A stretch of 6,382 bases of DNA from Polynucleobacter sp. UBA2650. GTDB taxonomy: Bacteria > Pseudomonadota > Gammaproteobacteria > Burkholderiales > Burkholderiaceae. The stretch lies in NCBI GenBank assembly GCA_002359975.1, contig DENG01000067.1:18749-25130 (forward strand). The letters run 5' to 3'. This document shows, in pieces, positions 1-5,720 of the stretch. The notes beneath the pieces are model-generated. The model saw nothing but the letters and a program-made list of their open reading frames with translations. It ran no database searches and was not told the DNA's origin. How positions within the stretch are numbered: position 1 is the first letter of the stretch; every line of letters starts with the position of its first letter. The position numbers and the translations under genes were made by a program.

Positions 1-491
1 CCCAGATTAAATTTGGAGCCCGAGCAAAAAGCTTGATTGGCAAGGACGCCATCAAAAATACCCAAAAGTCGATTAGATTCTTGGAAAGCATTTTTGATGG
101 CAGTGTAATCACGTTCTTCCTCGGGGACACGAGTAAGGCCAAGAAATGGAACGCGCAATGATGGCCATAGAGTACTAATTTGCCAATCCATCCATTTCTC
201 AGAAGAGGCTTGGCTTGCAAGATCATCTGGGAAGGCATTATTGGAGTCATACTTTTTAGCAAGATAGCGCATGATGGTATTGGATTCCCACAGAACAAGA
301 GCTCCATCTTCTAGGGTTGGGACCAGGCCATTGGGATTTAGTTTTAAATAATCCGGGGTCTTATTGATACCAAAATGTAGACCCGCATCAATTTGTTTAA
401 AGTCAGATCCCTCGTCCAAGCCAAGTTCCGCGAGTACCCAAAGTACTTTTTGGACATTAATCGACGATTTTCTACCCCACAGTGTCATCAT
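1..491 (-). CDS. Glutathione S-transferase, 3' end cut by window edge
   Basis: My reading of the minus strand gives MMTLWGRKSSINVQKVLWVL and then a thioredoxin-like N-terminal GST domain. It has the VP cis-proline at about residues 57-58 (NPNGLVPTLED) and the glutathione gamma-Glu-binding Glu-Ser pair at 69-70 in WESNTIMRYLA. An all-helical C-terminal domain begins near residue 90 (KWMDWQISTLWPSLR). The family conjugates or reduces with glutathione in the cytosol; here the substrate is unknown. The G-R-x-S-S-x-N-V-Q-K start places the likely catalytic Ser near residue 9-10, as in bacterial GSTs that lack the classical Tyr. The ATG at 491 overlaps the upstream reductase stop as ATGA, suggesting translational coupling; a second in-frame ATG at 488 is equally possible. 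About 163 residues are present, with perhaps 40-50 C-terminal residues missing beyond base 1. Confidence 0.9.
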   Translation of the reverse strand, partial: MMTLWGRKSSINVQKVLWVLAELGLDEGSDFKQIDAGLHFGINKTPDYLKLNPNGLVPTLEDGALVLWESNTIMRYLAKKYDSNNAFPDDLASQASSEKWMDWQISTLWPSLRVPFLGLTRVPEEERDYTAIKNAFQESNRLLGIFDGVLANQAFCSGSKFNL

Positions 492-994
492 TTGATACTA
501 CCTTCTGGATCAAGAGCAAGTTGATTAAATTGGCTTTGTGCAAACAAAAGTGGATGGCGATCTGAATCTTGCTCGATACTCAAAACACGCGCCACGATAA
601 TATGATGATCGCCGCCTTCATGAACAGCAACAGTCTCGCATTCAAAATAAGCCAAACAATTAGCAAGACGCATTAAACCGCTTGGCTCAATCCGGTGTTC
701 CATTTGAATACTATTTTTATTAAGTTGTTTTGCAAAGACAAGAGCCAACTCTTTCTGATTAATATCTAGGACATGAATTAGTTGCTTCTGCCCAATACGG
801 AAACAATTGCATAAGTCCGATTGACTGCCAATGCTCCAAAGTACCAATGGGGGGTTGAGCGATACCGTGTTAAATGAGCTTATTGTGATTCCAACTGGTT
901 GTGCATCTTCATTTAAGCCGGTAATGACCGTGACACCGGTGGCAAAGCAAGAAAAAGCTCGTCTGAGTTCCTGGGCAGAAAATTGATTTTGCAA
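488..994 (-). CDS. Flavin reductase-like FMN-binding protein
   Basis: This 168-residue protein fits the flavin reductase-like split-barrel domain family (HpaC/DIM6-NTAB type), whose members are usually about 160-180 residues. Family signatures are RRAFSCFATGVTVIT (11-25), the FMN-contact stretch GITISSFNTVSLNPPLVLW (35-53), GGDHHIIVARV (127-137) and the closing PLLF (148-151). Such proteins are cytosolic and commonly reduce FMN or FAD with NAD(P)H for a partner monooxygenase, but no monooxygenase is in this window, so the partner is unknown. The start is TTG at 994: an in-frame TAG lies three codons upstream and there is no ATG or GTG before the conserved domain. The Shine-Dalgarno is poor (AGAAG only 3 nt away), and the gene begins 12 nt after the lipoprotein stop, so coupled translation is likely. 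It overlaps the downstream GST by 4 nt. Confidence 0.88.
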   Translation of the reverse strand: MQNQFSAQELRRAFSCFATGVTVITGLNEDAQPVGITISSFNTVSLNPPLVLWSIGSQSDLCNCFRIGQKQLIHVLDINQKELALVFAKQLNKNSIQMEHRIEPSGLMRLANCLAYFECETVAVHEGGDHHIIVARVLSIEQDSDRHPLLFAQSQFNQLALDPEGSIK

Positions 995-1006
995 TGACTT
1001 CTACTT

Positions 1007-1288
1007 TTATTTAGAGTTTGAGGGTTTTAAACCAGGAATAGGGATAAGCAGTTCATTTTCTTCGGCTTTCACACACTTAAAGCGATAGTCTTTGCCAGCT
1101 TTTGATATGAAACTCGCTCCAATATAAAAATCATCCTTACAAATTTTATTAGCAAAATCCATGACTTGTTGGGGCTCAGCACTAGAATTAATCAGGCGCA
1201 TATTGCCCAAAGACATCTTCAGCTCAGAAGAGGCGCATGCGCTTAGAAAAAGAGGTGCTGCTAGCAGGATGAATACAATACGTTTCAT
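1007..1288 (-). CDS. Small predicted outer-membrane lipoprotein, function unknown
   Basis: This 93-residue protein has a typical lipoprotein signal: MKR, a hydrophobic stretch at 4-15, and lipobox L-S-A-C with the lipidated Cys at 18. Ala at +2 (no Asp) predicts export to the outer membrane rather than inner-membrane retention. The mature part is about 75 residues. It has Cys at 50 and 72, which could form a disulfide in the periplasm, and a Lys-rich tail ending in GLKPSNSK. I do not recognise a family. The ATG at 1288 has a good Shine-Dalgarno, GAGG at 1296-1299 with a 7-nt spacer, which supports the start. It is the first gene of the minus-strand group; the flavin reductase follows 12 nt after its TAA stop. 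Co-transcription is inferred from spacing, and nothing links the lipoprotein to the reductase biochemically. Confidence 0.8.
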   Translation of the reverse strand: MKRIVFILLAAPLFLSACASSELKMSLGNMRLINSSAEPQQVMDFANKICKDDFYIGASFISKAGKDYRFKCVKAEENELLIPIPGLKPSNSK

Positions 1289-1382
1289 GTAAAAGCCTCA
1301 TAATGAACTTTGAAGTAGTAGGATAAACGCTTTTGCAAAATTTGATTTAGTTATCCCATTCATTTACTGATTTAGGAAAAAA
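1289..1382. promoter_or_regulatory. Divergent intergenic region with inverted repeats
   Basis: This 94-bp AT-rich gap separates the divergent lipoprotein and oxidoreductase starts, so both promoters should lie here. It holds a perfect 10-bp palindrome TTTTGCAAAA at 1331-1340, bracketed by GGATAA at 1321-1326 and its inverted copy TTATCC at 1351-1356. The two arrangements are not concentric. The plus-strand gene has a Shine-Dalgarno AGGA at 1374-1377. I found no convincing -35/-10 pair at standard spacing on either strand; TTGATT (1342) with TACTGA (1365) is the best plus-strand candidate and is weak. Confidence 0.4.
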
Positions 1383-2366
1383 ATGTTTAGAGCCATTTTA
1401 ATAAATAAAGATGAGCAGGGTTACCGTGCTCAATTGAGTAATTTAGATGAAAGCGCTTTGCCAGAAGGAGATGTTCGCATCAAGGTGCATTACTCCACTC
1501 TAAATTACAAAGACGGTTTGGCCATTACCGGTAAGAGTCCGATTGTGCGGAGCTTTCCTATGATTCCAGGAATTGATCTTACAGGAGAAGTGATTGAGAG
1601 CAGCAGCTCGGAGTTTAAGCCGGGCGATCTAGTTTTATTAAATGGTTGGGGAGTGGGCGAATCTCATTGGGGTGGATTAGCTCAGCAGGCGCGACTTAAA
1701 TCTGAATGGCTAATACCCCTTCCTAAAGCATTGACAGCAAAGCAATCATTGGCCATTGGGACCGCTGGGTATACCGCTATGTTGTGCATTATGGCGCTCC
1801 AAAAGCATGGTGTGCGAGTGGGCGATGGTGAGATATTAGTAACCGGTGCAGCCGGAGGAGTAGGCAGTTTTGCAATTAGCTTATTGCATGAGTTGGGGTA
1901 TACCGTGGTGGCGAGTAGCGGTCGTCCAGAAGAGACGGATTATTTAAAGTCTTTGGGCGCCAGTGAGGTAATTGAGCGCGCCAGCCTTTCTCAGCCTGGC
2001 AAACCCTTGGCAAAAGAGCGCTGGGCTGCCGTGGTCGACTCAGTGGGAAGCCATACCTTGGCTAATGCTTGTGCCGCAACCAAAGCGAATGGCGCAGTAG
2101 CAGCATGTGGTCTGGCTCAAGGGATGGATTTCCCGGCAAGCGTTGCCCCATTTATATTGCGCGGTATCACCCTGTATGGCATTAACAGCGTCACACAAGT
2201 AAAGGCAGTGCGGATAGAAGCCTGGGACCATTTAGCAAAACTTTGCAAACCGCAACAACTACTGGAGATTGCTAAAGAGATCTCCTTAGAAGAAGCCATC
2301 CAGGCTAGCAGTGATTTGATTGACGGTAAGATCCGTGGCCGCGTAATTGTGGATGTAAATCGTTAA
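1383..2366 (+). CDS. acuI: AcuI/YhdH-family NADPH-dependent quinone oxidoreductase (acrylyl-CoA reductase type)
   Basis: This 327-residue cytosolic enzyme is a zinc-independent medium-chain dehydrogenase/reductase of the YhdH/AcuI subgroup (E. coli YhdH is about 324 residues). The N-terminal GroES-like domain carries STLNYKDGLAITGKSPIVRS (38-57), PGIDLTGEV (62-70) and NGWGVGESHWGGLA (87-100), all typical of this subgroup. The Rossmann domain has GAAGGVGS at 155-162, and Arg181 after SSG may contact the NADPH 2'-phosphate. The end GRVIVDV (319-325) is also family-typical. The zinc ligands of alcohol dehydrogenases are absent. Characterised AcuI enzymes reduce acrylyl-CoA to propionyl-CoA, protecting against acrylate; whether that is the substrate here cannot be told from sequence. 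The ATG at 1383 has AGGA 5 nt upstream. It is monocistronic, divergent from the lipoprotein and convergent with aceK. The symbol marks subgroup membership, not proven activity. Confidence 0.9.
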   Translation: MFRAILINKDEQGYRAQLSNLDESALPEGDVRIKVHYSTLNYKDGLAITGKSPIVRSFPMIPGIDLTGEVIESSSSEFKPGDLVLLNGWGVGESHWGGLAQQARLKSEWLIPLPKALTAKQSLAIGTAGYTAMLCIMALQKHGVRVGDGEILVTGAAGGVGSFAISLLHELGYTVVASSGRPEETDYLKSLGASEVIERASLSQPGKPLAKERWAAVVDSVGSHTLANACAATKANGAVAACGLAQGMDFPASVAPFILRGITLYGINSVTQVKAVRIEAWDHLAKLCKPQQLLEIAKEISLEEAIQASSDLIDGKIRGRVIVDVNR

Positions 2367-2405
2367 ATACACCTATGTCACTAGTGAGCCCACTGATCAC
2401 AAAGT
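2367..2405. other. Short convergent gap with TCACTAGTGA palindrome
   Basis: The 39 bp between the stops of the oxidoreductase and aceK contain a perfect 10-bp palindrome at 2378-2387, followed by overlapping partial repeats (AGTG...CACT at 2384-2394 and GTGA...TCAC up to 2400). No GC-rich hairpin with a U-tract is visible on either strand, so this is not a standard intrinsic terminator. It could be a weak bidirectional stem, or chance. Confidence 0.3.
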
Positions 2406-4199
2406 TTAAGAAAATTTTTGGGGAAAGATATTTTTTAGACGAAGAGAGTGATCGTACTCAATAAAATCTGGAATCTCTCCAGAAAGTAAGCGATCTTTAT
2501 AGCTTTGCCACATTGCTGGATCAAATAAATCAGCATGATGCTTCAGCAGTAGTTGTTTAATACGATCATTTCCTAGCAAAAAGGTTTTATAAGTTTCAGG
2601 GAAGATATCTTTAGGCCCAATGCGATACCAAGGCTCACTTGCCATTTCATCGTCTTCATTGCGTGGTGCCGGGACGTGACGTACCTCACAATCAGTTAGG
2701 TACTCAATTTCATCGTAATCATAAAAAGCAACACGACCATAGCGCGTTACACCAAAATTTTTATAGAGTAAGTCCCCAGGGAAAATATTTGCAGCAATTA
2801 AGTTCTTAATCGCTTCTCCGTACTGAATTACCCCGTCCTCTACTTCGCTTGGAGAGCCCTCTTGCAGACGGATATTGAGCGGGGTCATCCGTCTTTCAAT
2901 ATAAAGGTGCTTGATGATGAGCTCTTTTTCTCCAGTGGGATTGATACTAAGTTCTAATAAGGAGGAGCACTGCTCTTGTATTTCAGAAAGTAGCTCAGGC
3001 GTGAAGCGCTCTAAAGGGAATGCTACATTAGAAAACTCTAATGAGTCGGCCATGCGCCCTACACGGTCATGCTGTTTCACTAATTGATATTTCGCCATAA
3101 TTTGTTCACGGCTCGTTTCCTTGGGCGGTGGGAAATAATCTTTAATTAGCTTAAATACATAGGGATAGCTAGGTAAGTCAAATACCAGCATAACTAATCC
3201 CCGAATTCCAGGGGCGATCCGAAACCTATCGGTAGAGTGCATCAAGTGATGTTGAAAGTCTCTATAAAACAAGTTCTTACCATGTTTTTGTAAGCCCACC
3301 ATATTGTAAATTTCTGCACGTGGCTTGTGAGGTAAGAGGCTACGCATAAATGTGACATAAGCTGATGGCACCTCCATATCAACTAAAAAGTAGCTGTGTG
3401 TAAAACTAAATATCAGACGCAAATGTACTTCAGTAAGTAAGACCCCATCAATAACAAGTTGGCCTTTCGGGTTATGCATCAAAGCTATAACAAGAGGGAA
3501 TATTTTCTCCCCATTAATAATGCGACCCATAATATAAGCCGTTTTATTTCTAAAAAATAAAGTACTGAGAGCATGAATTTGAAAATCGGTCGAGCTATTG
3601 GTATCAGCTAATGAGTTTTCAATTAACTCAGTCGTGAGAGTGAGATCACGCTCTAGATTCTCAAAGGGATTTTGTAACTCAAAACTCGTCAGTAAGTTGC
3701 GCGTGACTGTCCTAAGTCCACTAATATCACCAGGATAGTAGGCTCGATACGATGGTTTACTTGGCGCTTCATCATTCTCAAGATATTCAGTGGAGATGGT
3801 AGGGCGTATGAAGATAAACTTATTATTAAAATACCGGCTCGCTAAGATGCGAGTGGTTACCGAATTAAAAAAGGTCTCAGCAAGCTCTGGCTGATGTAAG
3901 TTAGACAGTAGTCCAATGTAATGAAGCTTAACTTGTTGCCAGATCTCATCTGAAATTGCATGGGCATCAAACTCCTCTTCAAGCGCTTGGGCCGTCTCAA
4001 TGACGCGCTGATCATAAAAAGTGATTCGGTCGCGTAATAGTTGACGGATGTTGTGCCAATCTTGTTTCTCAAAGGATTCCTTTGCGGACTTACCAGCTTC
4101 CCTAAAAATACTGTAATGCCGCTGAAAACCCATTAACAAGGTCTGTGCCATATCAAAGGCTACCTGCGAGGATAATAGTTTTGGAAAGGGATTGTTCAT
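2406..4199 (-). CDS. aceK: Isocitrate dehydrogenase kinase/phosphatase
   Basis: This bifunctional cytosolic enzyme phosphorylates and dephosphorylates isocitrate dehydrogenase, directing isocitrate to the TCA cycle or the glyoxylate shunt. It has 597 residues (E. coli AceK 578). The regulatory N-terminal half runs to about residue 320. The kinase-like half has the nucleotide loop [12 protein letters not shown] (329-340), Lys350 in VFKLIKD, the catalytic-loop [12 protein letters not shown] (473-484) with Asp476 and Asn481, and the DYDE metal motif at 494-497. By my alignment these match E. coli Lys336, Asp457, Asn462 and Asp475, so all key residues are intact. The start at 4199 is supported by [12 protein letters not shown], which I recall as conserved in Burkholderiaceae AceK, although the upstream CACTCTTATT lacks a Shine-Dalgarno. 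Unlike in enterobacteria, aceB and aceA are not adjacent. It is divergent from the metallo-hydrolase by 35 bp. Confidence 0.98.
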   Translation of the reverse strand: MNNPFPKLLSSQVAFDMAQTLLMGFQRHYSIFREAGKSAKESFEKQDWHNIRQLLRDRITFYDQRVIETAQALEEEFDAHAISDEIWQQVKLHYIGLLSNLHQPELAETFFNSVTTRILASRYFNNKFIFIRPTISTEYLENDEAPSKPSYRAYYPGDISGLRTVTRNLLTSFELQNPFENLERDLTLTTELIENSLADTNSSTDFQIHALSTLFFRNKTAYIMGRIINGEKIFPLVIALMHNPKGQLVIDGVLLTEVHLRLIFSFTHSYFLVDMEVPSAYVTFMRSLLPHKPRAEIYNMVGLQKHGKNLFYRDFQHHLMHSTDRFRIAPGIRGLVMLVFDLPSYPYVFKLIKDYFPPPKETSREQIMAKYQLVKQHDRVGRMADSLEFSNVAFPLERFTPELLSEIQEQCSSLLELSINPTGEKELIIKHLYIERRMTPLNIRLQEGSPSEVEDGVIQYGEAIKNLIAANIFPGDLLYKNFGVTRYGRVAFYDYDEIEYLTDCEVRHVPAPRNEDDEMASEPWYRIGPKDIFPETYKTFLLGNDRIKQLLLKHHADLFDPAMWQSYKDRLLSGEIPDFIEYDHSLRLKNIFPQKFS

Positions 4200-4234
4200 A
4201 ATAAGAGTGTATCTAGCATTTAAACTGGACTCAA
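4200..4234. promoter_or_regulatory. 35-bp divergent start region of aceK and the metallo-hydrolase
   Basis: Two genes start head to head across only 35 bp, so promoter elements must extend into coding sequence or overlap. On the plus strand TTGTTC (4192-4197) and TAGCAT (4214-4219) form a weak sigma70-like pair with a 16-bp spacer, which would give a leader of about ten bases. Neither gene has a good Shine-Dalgarno: the aceK side reads CTCTTATT before ATG, and the hydrolase side offers only GGAC. The promoter pair is a guess from spacing. Confidence 0.3.
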
Positions 4235-5332
4235 ATGACCCAAACTAACCCACTCTCTCAGCCTGCAAGTCCGCTGATTTATCCATATGGAGAGACCTTA
4301 GTGGAAGCAGGCCACACCATGGAGATTGCCCCAGGGATCTATTGGATCCGGATGCCTTTACCCTTTGCTCTTGATCACATCAACTTATGGTTGTTAAAAG
4401 ACCGAATTGCCGATCAAGATGGCTGGACAGTGATTGATTGTGGGATTACCAATGATGAGACTAAAACTCATTGGGAGTCTATTTTTGCAAAACATCTACA
4501 CGGATTGCCGATTTTGCGTGTCTTGGTTACTCATATGCATCCAGACCACATTGGCCTTGCACATTTTTTATGTGAGCGCTGGAAGGCGCCGCTATGGGTT
4601 TCCATGAGTGACTTTCTCATGGCACAGTGGTTAAGTAGTAAGGAGGGCGGAGTTGCTGTCGGCGCCAGTAGCGGCAGTGGTGGTGCAGCAGATCATTACG
4701 CTCGTCATGGTTTAATGGGTACCGAAGATCTAGAGCGCATTCGAAGCCGTTCTGATTACTACAGTCGGCTAGTGCCACAGGTGCCGCGTCGTTATCGCCG
4801 CATCATGGAGGGCGATGAGGTCCAAATTGGAGATCATCGATGGAGGGTATCCATGGGCTATGGTCATGCTCCTGAGCACGTCACTCTTTATTGCACAAAA
4901 CTCAATATTTTTATTTCTGGGGACATGGTGTTGCCTCGGATCTCAACGAATGTCAGTGTGTATGATGCCGATCCTGATGCTGACCCCTTGGGTTTATATC
5001 TTCGCTCATTAGAGCAGTGGCTATCTTTACCGCTAGACACCTTCGTGCTGCCATCACATGGAAAGCCCTTTAGGGGCCTACATACTCGGATTGAGCAGTT
5101 GCATGAGCATCATCGCGCCCGTTTATCCGAAACCCTTGAGGCTTGCCAAACCCCTAAACATGCCTTTGAGATTATTCCTGTTCTATTTCGACGAAAGCTT
5201 GATAATCACCAACTTAGTTTTGCGATGGGAGAAGCTATTGCCCACCTGAATTATCTGTGGCATCAGAAGAAGCTGCGGCGCTCGCTTTGCGAGGACGGGA
5301 TTTGGCGCTTTTGCGCGGCTTCGCCTTTGTAG
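4235..5332 (+). CDS. Metallo-beta-lactamase-fold hydrolase with C-terminal winged-helix-like region
   Basis: This 365-residue cytosolic protein has the full binuclear-metal set of the glyoxalase II/LACTB2-like branch: THMHPDHIG with His100, His102, Asp104 and His105; His211 in GYGHAPEH; bridging Asp230 in SGDMVLP; and His275 in PSHGKPF. The residues after about 300 look like the small helical/winged-helix tail of LACTB2-type proteins ([16 protein letters not shown], then GIWRF). A Gly/Ser/Ala-rich segment at 138-151 interrupts the catalytic domain and is probably a loop. The substrate is unknown: the fold covers thioester, lactone and nucleic-acid hydrolysis, and there is no signal peptide as in exported beta-lactamases. 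The ATG at 4235 follows an in-frame TAG at 4214; the Shine-Dalgarno is weak. Its last 98 bp overlap the phaM-like gene on the other strand. The fold assignment is secure, the role is not. Confidence 0.9.
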   Translation: MTQTNPLSQPASPLIYPYGETLVEAGHTMEIAPGIYWIRMPLPFALDHINLWLLKDRIADQDGWTVIDCGITNDETKTHWESIFAKHLHGLPILRVLVTHMHPDHIGLAHFLCERWKAPLWVSMSDFLMAQWLSSKEGGVAVGASSGSGGAADHYARHGLMGTEDLERIRSRSDYYSRLVPQVPRRYRRIMEGDEVQIGDHRWRVSMGYGHAPEHVTLYCTKLNIFISGDMVLPRISTNVSVYDADPDADPLGLYLRSLEQWLSLPLDTFVLPSHGKPFRGLHTRIEQLHEHHRARLSETLEACQTPKHAFEIIPVLFRRKLDNHQLSFAMGEAIAHLNYLWHQKKLRRSLCEDGIWRFCAASPL

Positions 5333-5669
5333 AGCTTGTCTTAGCCTCAGAGCTAGAGCTTGGCGGGTTTGCCATGGCATCCCCAAAGGATTTGATTGCT
5401 AAGAGGGTCGCTCTTTGAACCTCCAAGGTTTGTATGGTGGATTTCAGAATATTCAGGTTGAGGGAAAGCCAAGACTCCACACTTTTGAGGTCTTTAATGC
5501 GCTTATCCAGTTCTTCAATATCAAAAGTAGGCATACCACCATTAAAGCTAGACATGCCCGAGCTCATGCCGGGCATAAAAGGGGAGCCTGCATTCGCCGT
5601 ATTATTTTGATCCCACATGGTTTTGAACATCTCTAGACTTTGATTGAAATCCGGGATAGCGCTAAACAT
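5235..5669 (-). CDS. phaM: PhaM-family polyhydroxyalkanoate granule regulator, short form
   Basis: This 144-residue protein resembles PhaM of Burkholderiales, which binds PHB granules, activates PHB synthase PhaC and tethers granules to the nucleoid. Recognisable parts are the start MFSAIPDFNQSLEMFKTMW (1-19) and the helical core FDIEELDKRIKDLKSVESWL (49-68) followed by NLNILKSTIQTLEVQRATL (71-89). The tail is Lys/Arg/Ser/Ala-rich, with [14 protein letters not shown] at 115-128, likely the DNA-contacting part. Between start and core lies a Met/Gly/Ser/Pro-rich linker (28-48). It is much shorter than the roughly 260-residue Ralstonia eutropha protein, mainly through a short basic tail. The ATG at 5669 has a strong Shine-Dalgarno, AGGAG at 5675-5679 with a 5-nt spacer. 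The last 98 bp lie antisense to the metallo-hydrolase. No phaC or phaB is in the window, so the name rests on similarity from memory. Confidence 0.82.
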   Translation of the reverse strand: MFSAIPDFNQSLEMFKTMWDQNNTANAGSPFMPGMSSGMSSFNGGMPTFDIEELDKRIKDLKSVESWLSLNLNILKSTIQTLEVQRATLLAIKSFGDAMANPPSSSSEAKTSSTKAKPRKSAKSRPRKASAAASSDATDNSGGQ

Positions 5670-5720
5670 AAATTCTCCTAACAGGCTAAATAGTCACATT
5701 ATCGATAAAATAACGGGTTG
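5670..5720. promoter_or_regulatory. Divergent phaM/metH gap with TTATCGATAA palindrome
   Basis: This 51-bp gap holds both gene starts. A perfect 10-bp palindrome TTATCGATAA lies at 5699-5708, with TAAAAT at 5706-5711 as a possible -10-like element on the plus strand, although no matching -35 is seen. The phaM Shine-Dalgarno (5675-5679) is clear; metH has only GGG at 5715-5717. I see no room for a SAM or cobalamin riboswitch upstream of metH. Confidence 0.35.

Noticed and set aside
2040..2299. Two minus-strand open frames of 60-63 codons inside the oxidoreductase gene
   Set aside because: They lie wholly antisense to a well-supported gene, have no recognisable domain and overlap each other in different frames.
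2367..2405. Bidirectional intrinsic terminator between the oxidoreductase and aceK
   Set aside because: The TCACTAGTGA palindrome has almost no loop, a modest GC stem and no T-run on either side, so it is recorded only as a palindrome.
3857..4072. 71-codon minus-strand open frame inside aceK
   Set aside because: It is an alternative frame of the clearly coding aceK sequence with no independent support.
4815..5249. Plus-strand open frames of 63-65 codons inside the metallo-hydrolase gene
   Set aside because: They are out-of-frame shadows of a gene with a complete metal-binding motif set.
5183..5636. Further open frames across the phaM-like region (minus 5183-5386, plus 5415-5636)
   Set aside because: The minus frame is an Arg/Ala-rich shift of the basic PhaM tail, and the plus frame is antisense to the conserved PhaM core. 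Neither has a good ribosome site or domain.
5670..5720. SAM or cobalamin riboswitch upstream of metH
   Set aside because: Only 51 bp separate the divergent starts, too short for these riboswitch classes, and no hallmark stems are visible.
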